64,000 nucleotides of DNA from the NCBI RefSeq assembly GCF_017654505.1, contig NC_054539.1, forward strand, positions 65,180,256-65,244,255, written 5' to 3'. A program made the translations under genes and the position numbers. This DNA comes from Polyodon spathula (taxonomy: Eukaryota; Chordata; Actinopteri; Acipenseriformes; Polyodontidae). Positions within the stretch are counted from its first letter, which is position 1. Each line of letters starts with the position of its first letter. Positions 47,548 through 59,335 of this stretch are shown here, piece after piece. The notes beneath the pieces were generated by a model that saw nothing but the letters and a program-made list of their open reading frames with translations, was not told where the DNA came from and did no database searches.

Positions 47548-47552
<5 letters not shown>

Positions 47553-49210
47553 GTTTTGGGATAACACACTCCGGGGCTTGTAGGCTGTGTTTCATTAACA
47601 TATGGCTTTGTTGATATAAAGGAAGGCTCTCCACTCAGCTTTGCTTCATGCCTCCAACCACAGCCGTATGTTAATGCAACACAACCCACGCCCTGTCGTG
47701 TGTTATCCCTTAAGTATTATACAATAGTGGATAAGCTACAGCTTTTCTGTGTTATCATTTTCCTCTGTGATTGTGTTTTTGTAAGTTTTTGTCATCTCGT
47801 CTTTGTGATTGTGAAAAGGTGTTGTGCAGTGTTCTTTTAGTAGGTCAGTGTTGGCTATCTTCAGTTTACCTCTATACAGTAGGTTTCTTTTTCTGCTTGC
47901 ATTATAGTGTCAGCTTCAGCTGTCATATGATCTTTGAACGGTATATTACCTACAAATCCTACATAATTAGGTTTACTGCATTTTGTTCCATTCTTTGTCA
48001 AATTCAAGCAGGAATAATGTGATTTTTTTTCTTTTCTTTTCTTTTTGTTTGGATTAGTAGTGGTACTGGATTATTTTGTAGCTCTTTCTTTTTTCTTTTT
48101 TTTCTTCCACCGCTACAAATGAATCTGACAGCTGTGACAGATTACCTATCACAAGAAGCTAATTAAGTTTAGTGCTGGACATGGATCAAAAAGTTTTCTG
48201 CAACAGGCAATGCATTTTTTCATCCTTTGTTAAGACCTTTTGGCAACCACGTATCCCTCTGGTCCCATTGCAACCAGAAAGCAAAAAGCTGAGTTGTATT
48301 AATATGCAAAATTACAAATTAATATATGGTTTCTAAAAACTGAAAGTTATCCTCCATAGGCCCTGTAGAATTTGCATGGTGAGAAAAATTACTGTACAGT
48401 TTATTACAAAAGGCAGCAGTAGCAGGTGAAGTTACTGTACTGTATATTTACCTCATACCCTGGAGAAATTACAAGTGTGCATATTGCAAAGCATGTATTG
48501 TACCATTGTAAAAGTATAAAGAAGGAAAGTAAGAGCATTGTAAAAATCAGTGTCTTTGAAAAAGGCTTCTTATGGAAATGCCTGTCATTGAATTTATTAT
48601 GTTTCTTTTAGTATTTCTAAGTGTAGCAGTATTGATTGCTGAAAGAGAGTAATAAAAGAACCGTGAGTGTTTAGTGTTTGTTTGTTTTGTCATGTCTGAT
48701 TGTACTCATTTGTTCTTGTTAGATGGATAACACATACCAGGTGCTGTTGCTAAAGGCCAGCACCAACCCAGACAGCACTGCACTACTGTTCACTGTTGAC
48801 TTTGCCACTTGCATGTTAGCACTCACTCTGGACTTGTGATCGTGTTTGTGTTGTGTGTGTGTTTATACTGTGTTTATTATTTCGGGACCCCATGGTTTAA
48901 ACTGTGCAGTACACATTGCTGTGTATTACCTGGGATTATTATTTGCGGTCGCCAAAACTACCAGGATTACAATTAAAACAAATAAAGAATTGTTTGGACT
49001 GTGAACTTTTTTTGTTTGTCATCTGTTTACGCATTGCATTACCTGTAGACCTGCACAGTGCAAACCACTTTCCTACAGATGTTCATTCCCTTCAGTGGTT
49101 AAAGTGAAAAAGTAAGTTCCTGTGAGTCAGGTAAAAATAAAAAATGGATCCAAATTTTCTCAGTTTATAGTGAAATGCTTTTTTACAAATAAAAGTTAAT
49201 TGAATAGGCT

Positions 49211-49330
49211 CTGTGACAGGATAGCTTGGGTGGATGACGTCAGACTAGAAATGAAATCATACCAGGCAAGTACTGCGGTACGAGACGTCATAGGCCCTAA
49301 GCGCTAGTTTCCATTTTAAAATTCAGATGA
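49211..49330 (+). repeat. LTR-like fragment with CRE
   Basis: TGTGACAGGATAGCTTGGGT then GGATGACGTCAGACTAGAAA resembles 16121-16160. Begins with TG and contains two GACGTCA palindromes (49238 and 49283 regions). Short, probably a fragment. Confidence 0.4.
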
Positions 49331-49969
49331 GAAACTTGGTAACTGGCAGTGAGTATTTATATTAAAATAATAAAATCCTGAATAGATAAATTCTCATAAT
49401 CTAGTTTTATTCCTGTGGAATAGCCATTATTGGCCCAGCTATGCTATTATAATCCCTCAATAGTGGTTGATAATGGGTGGTAATGCCAGAGCAAAATAAT
49501 GTTTATGTTATATTTTTTAAATAAGAGATGCAATTTACAAACCACAAGTCTTGGATATAAATTGCTCTGGTGAAATCATGCACTTAATAAACTATATCAA
49601 TATTTCATGACACTATGAATTATGTATGTGAATGGCTTGCCTGCAATGCACAATAAAAAGGCTACAGTGCAGTACACTTTAATGAGGAGATTATCACAAA
49701 GTTTCCAGGCCTCTCAGCCATTCTCTACTGTGCAAGAAGATGATTGCGTCCATTTTTTTGCAGTTTTTGCTGCTGGAACTCGATCAGCAGCACACACCGC
49801 GTGGGTAATTTGCAGGCTTATACTGCATTGGTGACCCCTGAACACATAATTAGATTGGTCAATGTCTGCAGTACTTCAAAGTTCAACTTACACTTTGTTC
49901 TGTTCTTAAACCAGCAAAGATAATTGATTTTACTGGGAATTATTCATAGATTTCTGTGGCAAAGTGGTT

Positions 49970-50450
49970 GATTGTGTACAGGTGCAGGAGTGATGCAGTG
50001 CGCAGTGAACAGACAGAGATTTGTAATCCAGTTGGAAAAGGGGTTTTATTTATTATAATCCTGGTCTGGTGACCAAACAATAATTCCAGGCAATACACAA
50101 CAATATGTAATGCAGTGCAAACAAACAAACGGGTTGCAGTCCCAAATAATAAACACGTATCTTTCCCGAAATGTACAAACACGGGGTAAGATAGTGTGGT
50201 CAAGTGGCTGATGTTGTGCATGAAGCAGACAGGAGAAGTAATAAAATGCAAATATTTATTGTAGAACTTCAATCAGAAGATAATTTAAAAAAAAGCAAAA
50301 AACAATGCAAACAAAACCATATATTAAACTCAACCCAACTATTTATAAATATTCATTTTTTTTTTTTTTTAGTATTGAATGAATACTCAGCTACTCTCCA
50401 GAATCCCAAAAACTAGAGCCTGGCACCTCTCTCCCTCAATCATCTCATCT
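49970..50450 (-). repeat. LTR-like block
   Basis: On the minus strand, AATAAA-type signals and GC-poor U5-like sequence; on the plus strand AAAGGGGTTTTATTTATTAT near 50036, like the GGTTTTATTTATTT segments of the LTRs at 51360 and 52390. It holds two related segments starting at about 49963 (TGGCAAAGTGGTTGATTGTG) and 50199 (GGTCAAGTGGCTGATGTTGT). Unresolved. Confidence 0.35.
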
Positions 50451-50506
50451 CTCTATATATACTTTCCTCCAGCTAGCCACTCAACTGGACTAGCCCAAGA
50501 TCTAGT

Positions 50507-50568
50507 TAGTTTTTCGAGATTTATGATTATACTGTAAATACAGTAAAATTGTAAATCTCGAAAAACTA
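50507..50568. repeat. Hairpin with 17-bp perfect arms
   Basis: TAGTTTTTCGAGATTTA (50507-50523) pairs exactly with TAAATCTCGAAAAACTA (50552-50568). The 28-bp loop itself contains ACTGTAAATACAGT, a second small palindrome. No coding sequence nearby. Confidence 0.85.
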
Positions 50569-51284
50569 CTCGCTTCTAAATCTTTTGTAGTCATTTTTGT
50601 ATTACTTTAATATAAATACATGTGAATTTGGATTCATATGTTGCTTTTTTGTGACTTTATGTGAATGAAAAGACACACATTTGCCCGTTTTCCCATTGGA
50701 AATAGTGATATTTTGAAATATCACTGTCCTGGTCACAAAAGCAAAGTTTGTGGGGAATAATAGCCATTTTCTATACTTTTGAGGCATAAGCAATTAGGAA
50801 ATAACACTTATTACCCAGGAACAAAAATTGTGTACATAGTGTAATCAATCATTCAGTTGGAGTCTTGGTACAACTGCACGTAAATTAATAAAGTGCAATT
50901 CCCCGTGCTCACATATTATTACTTTTTACCTGCACGTGAAGTGCTGTGCAATCCTCGTGCCTAAATACAAATATACATTTTAAACACTTGTGTTACACAG
51001 ATCCGTTTATATCCCATGTACCAATGACTATACACCAACATTAACACACAACACAAAATTCACACCGGGGCGGGCACTTTGCCACAATCACAAACTCCAA
51101 TTACAATCCCTAGACAATTTGTAGGCCATCATAACATCTGTAAATTTAGACTAATGGTTTGAATCACTAAGCAAAATGAAGAAAAAAACAGCTTACCAAA
51201 TGGAAGATTGATTGTACACAGAATAATCACTTTATTAAAATGAATTGTCAATAAGTACTTATAATAACAGTTTTGCAAAACAAG

Positions 51285-52960
51285 CTGTAACTGTTACAAT
51301 GTGGGTATCTGCTGAGAAGAGTAAGAGACACAGAGGGATTGTATTTGAAACGCTGCTCAGGCGTCCAGGTTTTATTTATTTCAGCAGTTGCAGTGCTGGT
51401 GGCCACCATTAGGGTACCAGCAGTGGTAGCCCTAGGGCTGAAGGACATGTACATGAATAACCCTCATGAGGTGACGGCAGCAACGGACCCTTGGGCTGCA
51501 AAGCCAGGAGAGGAGCCCTCGACCAAGAAGGTGGCAGCAGGAGTTCCACTTCTCCTCTTGGTGATGGAGGTGGGAGCAACATGCAGTCTCCCTCCAGCAG
51601 TGAAGGCGGGAGTGGCAGGCATTCCTCCCATGGCGGTGGAGGCAGGAGGAGCAAGTAATCTTCCTCCTGCGCCGGAGACAGCGGGGCTTCTCCCTCTCGC
51701 GCTAGAGCTGGCTTTGAAGGCAGCAGTGGCCCCTCCCTGATGTTAAGGCGGCAGTGGCCCCTCCCCTTCTGGCTGCGGAGGTGGCAGTTTCCCCTCCCCT
51801 TCTGGCTGCAAAGGTGGCAGTGGCCCCTTTCTGGCTGCAAAGGTGGCAATGGTCCCTCCCCTTCTGGCTGCAATGGTGGCAATGGCCCCTCCCCTTCTCT
51901 CAGCAGCACTTTTGTGGCTGTTGAGGGTCATTCACTACTTGCCTTCATCCCCCCAAAAAAATTTCCTCCAGCAGGGGATCGTCTTCCGCTGTAAATTGCC
52001 GTGGAAAGTGGATGCAACAGCCTGGGCCAACTGCCACTGCTCCACCTCCCACTGCTCTCTATGGATCCGGATGACCACCCGGCCCATGCTGTCCAAAGCC
52101 CCTTTTAGTGCAGGATAGTACAGATCCCCTTGAGCTGGGCTTCTGAGGTTAGGTGGACGAAATCCACCAGGTATTTCCTCCCCTCTGTTTCCAGCCACAG
52201 GGGAGTCCTGGGACCTAGAATCCAGGCCAAGGGGATGTCCATGTCTCTCTCTCGTGGATGGTCTTGCCTTGCCTTGGCAAGACTCAGCTGATCCCACTCT
52301 GACACCAAGTGTAACAGGGGTGTACTGTTACGGTGTGGGTATCTGATGAGAAACGTGAGAGACACAGAGGGTACATGCTCAGGTATCCAGGTTTTATTTA
52401 TTTAAGCAATTGCAGTGTTGGTGGCCACCACTAGGGTACCAGCAATGGTAGCCCTAGGGCCGTATATATACTTGGCAGTACATAAATAACAAAAAGGAAA
52501 AACAAAACACCGTTCAAAAATAGCTAAGAAATAAAAGGTGGCCAAGCTCAGGCCATGTGCTACTCTTGCTACACAGGGAGGTCCCGCACCAGGAACCTTC
52601 TTCCTAACAAACTAAATGAAATGTGGTAGGATTAAAAATCCCCTAAAATATTCCCTACCATAAAGTCCACGATCCTAGTTAAGATTACCCTGATTCTCAC
52701 AAGAACAGCAGAGAAGAAAGAAACTGGCTTGTCATCCTCTTTTTAAAGGCAGGTGAGCAGGGTTAACTGCTTGTCAATTGTTCAATTCCCCCTGACCACC
52801 TGCTACACATTCCTTTTAATTAGGCAAACAGGGAGGTCCAAACTCTCAGCCCTGCCATCCAATTAAACAAATTAAACCCATTATTATTTACAACCCAACC
52901 CAAAACTTTATTTTATTTAGAGACCCCAAAGCAAACCATACCATTTAAAGTGGCAGGTCT
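51285..52960 (-). mobile_element. Small gag-only LTR retroelement (minus orientation), LTRs partly preserved
   Basis: Two direct repeats about 1.03 kb apart: 51292-51440 and 52326-52465 share CTGTTAC..TGTGGGTATCTG, AGAGACACAGAGG, TCCAGGTTTTATTTATTT, then TGGTGGCCACCA.TAGGGTAC and GGTAGCCCTAGGGC. On the minus strand the right repeat is the 5' LTR, ending CCCTGTTACA, followed by CTTGGTGTCAGAGTGGGATC, a wording typical of the primer-binding region after fish Ty3/gypsy LTRs. The interior (52310-51470) has frames with DQLSLAKARQDHPRERDMDI, WLETEGRKYLVDF, REQWEVEQWQLAQAV, then a Pro/Leu/Glu-rich tail (EGEGPLPPLQPEGEGPLPP). No protease, RT or integrase, so non-autonomous. The left LTR looks shorter (to about 51465), the right one may run to about 52960. 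Confidence 0.55.
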
Positions 52961-53838
52961 CCTTGGAATGTAAATTAGTAAAGTGCACTTCTCAAGCACC
53001 TATTGTATGTTAGTAAAAATAATAAGCAATAAAACAAATGATATACACTTTCTTTCAATTTTAGCAATACTGCAGGATAGCTGGGTTATGACTGGCTTGC
53101 AGTATAAATATTTGTTTGCCATTTTTCATGTGCAGATTAATGTATTCTATATAAAATTTATATGTGGGATTTGGAGAAAAGTAGATTTACACATGCCACT
53201 CTGCAATGACATTTTCAAATCTGTTTTTTATTGTTTATACATTCCTAATATGTATATATTGACCAATCCAAAGCTTTTTATTTTGCTTTAAAATGTGTCT
53301 ATTAAAATGTGTAACTATGGTTACTGCCTTTATGACTAAAAGGATAACCTTTTTTATGTAATAGGCCAATTAGCCCCATGCTGCCACTGCATATACTGCT
53401 CAATGTAATGGAAAGCAACCTCAGTCTGACAAAATCCAATATCATGTTTTTTTTTTTAAATTCTTTTAATGAAAACAGATCCTTGAAAAAAAAAGACAAT
53501 AGAACAATTAATTCAACTTGTAAAACAAAAAGATAAAATTCAGATGAGGGTGAATATGAATGTTTACAACACCAAGTGTATGTTATTATTTTAATATAGT
53601 AATTGTTTACCAATTATTGGTACTAGTATTAAAAACAAAACAAAACAAAACATGTATTCGCTGTCTACATCTATTGCATCAAGAAACACATCATTAACTG
53701 TCTTTAATATGATCCTAAATAGTCAAGCAGATTAGCATTCTAGGAACCAAGGGAATTGTCTTTAGAATTAAGAATACCCAATTATTGACCATCTCTGCTT
53801 TCTGCGTGTCTTCCTGGAAGGCTGGAACCACCTGAGGA

Positions 53839-55490
53839 TCATAAGAACATAAGAACATAAGAAAGTTTACAAACGAGAGGAGGCCATTTGGCCCATCTTG
53901 CTCGTTTGGTTGTTAGTAGCTTATTGATCCCAAAATCTCATCAAGCAGCTTCTTGAAGGATCCCAGGGTGTCAGCTTCAACAGCATTACTGGGGAGTTGA
54001 TTCCTCCACAATTCTCTGTGTAAAAAAGTGCCTCCTATTTTCTGTTCTGAATGCCCCTTTGTCTAATCTCCATTTGTGACCCCTGGTCCTTGTTTCTTTT
54101 TTCAGGCTGAAAAAGTCCCTTGGGTCGACACTGTCAATACCTTTTAGAATTTTGAATGCTTGAATTAGGTCGCCACGTAGTCTTCTTTGTTCAAGACTGA
54201 ACAGATTCAATTCTTTTAGCCTGTCTGCATATGACATGCCTTTTAAGCCCGGAATAATTCTGGTCGCTCTTCTTTGCACTCTTTCTAGAGCAGCAATATC
54301 TTTTTTATAGCGAGGTGACCAGAACTGCACACAATATTCAAGATGAGGTCTTACTAGCGCATTGTACAGTTTTAACATTACTTCCCTTGATTTAAATTCA
54401 ACACTTTTCACAATGTATCCGAGCATCTTGTTAGCCTTTTTTATAGCTTCCCCACATTGTCTAGATGAAGACATTTCTGAGTCAACAAAAACTCCTAGGT
54501 CTTTTTCATAGATTCCTTCTCCAATTTCAGTATCATGATATTTATAATGTAGATTTTTATTTCCTGCGTGCAGTACCTTACACTTTTCTCTATTAAATGT
54601 CATTTGCCATGTGTCTGCCCAGTTCTGAATCTTGTCTAGATCATTTTGAATGACCTTTGCTGCTGCAACAGTGTTTGCCACTCCTCCTACTTTTGTGTCG
54701 TCTGCAAATTTAACAAGTTTGCTTACTATACCAGAATCTAAATCATTAATGTAGATTAGGAATAGCAGAGGACCTAATACTGATCCCTGTGGTACACCAC
54801 TGGTTACCACATTCCATTCTGAGGTTTTTCCTCTAATCAGTACTTTCTGTTTTCTACATGTTAACCACTCCCTAATCCATGTACATGTGTTTCCTTGAAT
54901 CCCAACTGCGTTCAGTTTGAGAATTAATCTTTTGTGCGGGACTTTGTCAAAAACTTTCTGGAAATCTAAATAAACCATGTCATATGCTTTGCAATTATCC
55001 ATTATCGATGTTGCATCCTCAAAAAAATCAAGCAAGTTAGTTAGACACGATCTCCCTTTCCTAAAACCATGTTGACTGTCTCCCAGGACCCTGTTACCAT
55101 ATAGGTAATTTTCCATTTTGGATCTTATTATAGTTTCCATAAGTTTGCATATAATAGAAGTCAGGCTTACTGGTCTGTAGTTACCTGGTTCAATTTTGTT
55201 TCCCTTTTTGTGGATCGGTATTACGTTTGCAATTTTCCAGTCTGTCGGTACCACCCCTGTGTCAAGAGATTGCTGCATGATCTTGGTTAGTGGTTTGTAA
55301 ATTACTTCTTTCATTTCTTTGAGTACTACTGGGAGGATCTCATCCGGCCCAGGGGATTTGTTTATTTTAAGAGCTCCTAGTCCCTTTAACACTTCTGCCT
55401 CAGTTATGCTAAAGTTATTTAAAACTGGATAGGAACTGGACGACATGTGGGGCATGTTGTCAGTATCTTCCTTTGTAAAAACCTACTTTG
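53839..55490 (-). mobile_element. CR1-type LINE, 5' truncated, nearly intact reverse transcriptase ORF
   Basis: A 489-codon minus-strand frame (55455-53986) covers the whole RT domain and most of the C-terminus. Landmarks: NKSPGPDEILPVVLK, NYRPVSLTSIICKLMETIIR, QHGFRKGRSCLTNLLDF, motif A MVYLDFQKVFDKVPHKRLI, motif B SGVPQGSVLGPLLFLIYIND, the catalytic box FADDTK (Phe variant of YADD), and YCVQFWSPRYKKDIAALERV. The N-terminal apurinic endonuclease is absent, with a stop just upstream of 55455. At the C-terminus the frame ends RIVEESTPQ. The copies at 33722 and 55975 read RIV(R)xWNQLP here, and comparison shows a net 5-nt loss causing a frameshift. The 3' end is (ATAAGAAC)n-like at 53839. Not transposition-competent. 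Confidence 0.93.
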
Positions 55491-55974
55491 TAATCCTCAC
55501 CAACATGGTCCATCACCAGCATGTTGGGTCCTGCTGTCCTCTTGATGCACGTTCCTGCAGCAGCCTCCCCTCACCTCTCTCTGACTAAGCTTCTTCTGCA
55601 GATACTCAATTTTACATCTGTGGCTCATCCAGCTCGCTCGCTCCCAAGCTCACCTCTTGCTGGTAAGACCAGAAAATGAGGAAATGGTGTTGACAACAGC
55701 AAAATTATCTGTGGTAAGTGCATTCAGGTTTGTGTTATCTTGTTGAAATACTAGTACTGGTGCATACTGATTTGAAAACAGTACAGCGCATCATCATTTT
55801 GCTCTCCCCTGCCAGCTATGCATGCCTGGAAAACAACCGAGAACCATATATTCAGTGACTGCATGGGGCATTTCCAGATACATGCCTTCTCTCCTCAAGT
55901 GACCCCAATTATAGTTGAATTAATGCATTTCTCAAGGCTAGGTATCATATTGAGTAGTTTGCTAATTATGGTCA

Positions 55975-56257
55975 AACTGGTATTAACAATGTGGACCCAA
56001 GGGACTTTTTTGACCTGAAAAAAGAAAAGGACCAGGGGTCACAAATGGAGATTAGACAAAGGGGAAAATAGGAAGCACTTTTTTAGACAGAGAATTGTGA
56101 GGATCTGGAACCAACTCCCCAGTAATGTTGTTGAAGCTGACACCCTGGGATCCTCCAAGAAGCTGCTTGATGAGATTCTGGGATCAATAAGCTACTAACA
56201 ACCAAACAAGCAATGGATTCTTCTCCTTTGTAAACTTTCTTATGTTCTTATGTAACG
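55975..56257 (+). mobile_element. CR1-type LINE 3' fragment
   Basis: GTGGACCCAAGGGACTTTTT onward follows the same C-terminal coding end as 53839-55490, with GTGAGGATCTGGAACCAACT (R-I-W-N-Q-L wording) intact. It finishes AAACTTTCTTATGTTCTTAT. A short deletion removes GAGGAGGCC wording near the end. Opposite strand to, and 500 bp from, the long copy; independent insertion. Confidence 0.9.
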
Positions 56258-59109
56258 CCTTGGTGGAATAAGAAGAAAACTAAAATGCTGATACAAGGTA
56301 AGACATCATTACAATTATAAAGTTCAGCAAGTATATACAGTATAGGCTACATGTCAACTGTATGCTTTCTCAGCGGTAATAAAATGTTCATGGCGGTTGA
56401 CCATTCAGAAAGTCGAAAGGTCATTTTTTCATGTGAGGTATATTGATTTTATTGTATTTGTGCTGCCTCATTTACTATGGACATATTGGCAAACATTTTC
56501 TCAACATAGCAGCCTTAAACCCCTAATACAGAATGAGAAAAATAGGAATGCATTTGTGAACAGCAAAGTATTTATTTATTTAGGTCTCTTTGGGGACAAG
56601 GATAAGGTAGTGCTGACGTTTTCATCTCTGTTGGAAGCTGTGGAGAGGACTGTTAAGGAGGTTCAGCTGACACACACCTACACCTTTTCCCTAGCTTTTT
56701 CCTGCAGATGGACACCTGCACCCGAGAGGTAAGTGATGGTATGTTGACCCTGTTACAGAAGCCAAAAAGGCATTCAATCCAATAGGTCGAAGTGTATTAC
56801 TAGTCATCATATTAAATATGTACAATCAAAATGTTTTATTAAAACATCTTAAGTGAAACTTTAATCTATACAGACCTAAGGGGAAAATTTGTATTCATCT
56901 TTTTTTTTTAAAACCAGTCTTGAAGATTGAGGTGCAAACTATAGCTATAATCTGGCATGTTGTAGATTGTTGTTATTTAAGCGTCCCAGCAAGACTTACT
57001 GTAAATTCTGGTTCACAACTGTCCTTCAGTACTTGAAGTCATTCAGTCAGCGACTTCCATTCAAGTTGTGCTAAATTATGCCAGCTTTGGGGTGTGGACA
57101 TGTACAGCCCAACGAGCCATGTTTAAACCTTGGCCTCTGAGGTAAGACGTTAACCCACTGTGCTCCCTGCATTAAAGTATGTTAGTGAATGAGGATATTT
57201 TGGTGAATTGCTAATCAATACAGCAAGCTCTGCTGCATCCAAGGGAGATCTTTAATAAGTCTCATTCTCTATCATTATATGTTTGCATTCCATTAACATT
57301 TAATTATTTCTCCCCACCAGAGCCCCACTAGTTTGTTTATGGTTTAACTATATAATGAAAAAAGCCACCTCTTGGGACTGGGTTGTTATTTTTGTCCTCA
57401 TACATAGTAAATTAGAAGCTAGCAAATCTAATTTAGGTAGCAGCACACCCAAACATGAGAAAAATATGTCTTTTTAAACACACACTGATTAAACAGCACA
57501 CCTTTCTGTTTTCACTGGTCCCCAGGTGACTTTGTTTACAGGTAAAGGGTTGTTTTAATGGCTTCTTTTTAATGCAGATATTAATTAAGCTTCACCCTGC
57601 TGGCATTTATTGACAGTCCTAGTTTTCTTTAACGTGTACTGTACAGTATTTGCATTTGCAGCTAGAGAGAACATCCATGCTGCCATGTTTTCAAAGAGTT
57701 CATTCATGGCATTGAATTAATGAAGAGCTGCATAAACATAAAACCCAGCTCTGGAACAAGGCGCTATTGGATGTGATTAGTGCTGAACACGGATTGCAGG
57801 TGACCACCAAGGAAAGCTAGCTGTTATGTTTGTTGCTCATTATGTGTTCTCCCCTAGGAGGGTAAAGAATAATCCACCATGGTGGGTGAAGTCTGTTGCA
57901 GTGTACTGTTCCAGTGCTCTCTTTTGGTGCCATTTTTAATAGACCAGCAATTGTGGCCAGGCTAAATTGGTTAAATCCTGTGAAGACTAATCCAGAACCC
58001 TTCATCCTCCAGCCACACTAAATTATCTACAATTGTTTGTAAGAGAGGCTATGCAATTTTAAGTAGGAGAAACCATTCATGGATTTCACTTTATTGTCTA
58101 GTTGTGATCTCCTAGGAATTATCTTTTATTGATAAACTGCATTTTAGCTTTTTAAAGCATCAGGATATGAGCAGTGATATTGTGTATGATACAATCAGAT
58201 TACTGGCTTTTAAAAAAAAAAATGTGTCAATCCCAGAAGACCTTTCTACTCATTCTTGTGAAATGCACTCAATTGACTGCCTATTGAGGTATATGATAAT
58301 GATAATGTTTTGATGATAGTTATTTTCGGACTTTCTCAGTTTATGTTGCGATATAACGATGGGGTTAGTGTTATATCTGAATACAGACTTTCTCACTTAC
58401 ATCAAGCGGTTGGTTAAGAGGTCACTTTCAATCAATACTGATGAAAAATGATGCCTTGCTTGCTGTATATATTAGCTGAACTGATCTCAATTTATGTGCA
58501 GTGTTCTCATTTTTTAGTTCAGAGCATGCACACATTTATCAGTAAGCTACTTAGAAATCTTATAATATGATATGACACATTCACGCTTGATTGAGCAAGT
58601 AATACAAAAACATATGTCTCCCATATACAAGCCTGTTATATGTCTAGAAGTTATTTATCCATGCATTCATTTTCAAAGTATTATTACCATTTGCTTCCTG
58701 CCCTGAAACAGTGAAAATAAATGAATAGAATATGTAAGGTGAATGTGTATACAATCATATTCACCTGTTAACATATCTTAATAAAATAAATTAACTTCAA
58801 CTGAAAAGAACAACATAATGGCAGCATAATATAAGGCAATATAATACAGTAAAAGCAATAGCTCTTAAAAACAAGAAAAGAGAGCGAAATGACTTATTTT
58901 TTAAATAAAGCATAACACTGAATTAAAATATCTAAAATGTCTCCGGACTTTAAGAATATAACTTTTATCAAAAGGTTAACAAATGTTTGTTACACTTCTT
59001 CAAATGTGGCATGAATAACAAATTGTGATATTTTCAAATGCCATTTATATGTAAATCTTATCAGTTTTCATATAAATACCGGTAACGCTTCGTTAAATCA
59101 AGTGTCATC

Positions 59110-59335
59110 ATACAATGAGCTGTGTCTCGACACTGCAGCAATCCATCTACCTTGGGTATGGGATAAGTGTCAAATTTAAATTTTTCATTAATTCACCTGA
59201 AGTCAATGCAAAACCGAGTTGACCCGTCTGGCTTATCGACTGAAACAATTGGACCGTTCCAGTCACTTGGGAACTCCTCTATTACACCCAGTCTGAGCAC
59301 TACGTCAATTTCCGCCTTTATTACCTGCTGTCACG
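59110..59335 (-). pseudogene. Ty3/gypsy-type reverse transcriptase fragment
   Basis: Minus strand from about 59335: VIKAEIDVVLRLGVIEEFPS, then DWNGPIVSVDKPDGSTRFCI, DFR, a stop (TGA in place of a sense codon), then INEKFKFDTYPIPKVDGLL. This is the N-terminal RT region of Ty3/gypsy pol, where W-x-x-P-I-V-x-V-x-K-P-D-G and R-F-C-I-D-F-R precede the first catalytic Asp. The catalytic YxDD part is not present to the left. Truncated and interrupted, a fossil. Confidence 0.85.

Noticed and set aside
47198..47689. 163-codon minus-strand frame
   Set aside because: A third of it is a (TA)n tract and the rest is low complexity without recognisable domains.
56397..56732. 111-codon plus-strand frame
   Set aside because: No recognisable domain, AT-rich codons, and an internal splice-like unit at its end; most likely chance.
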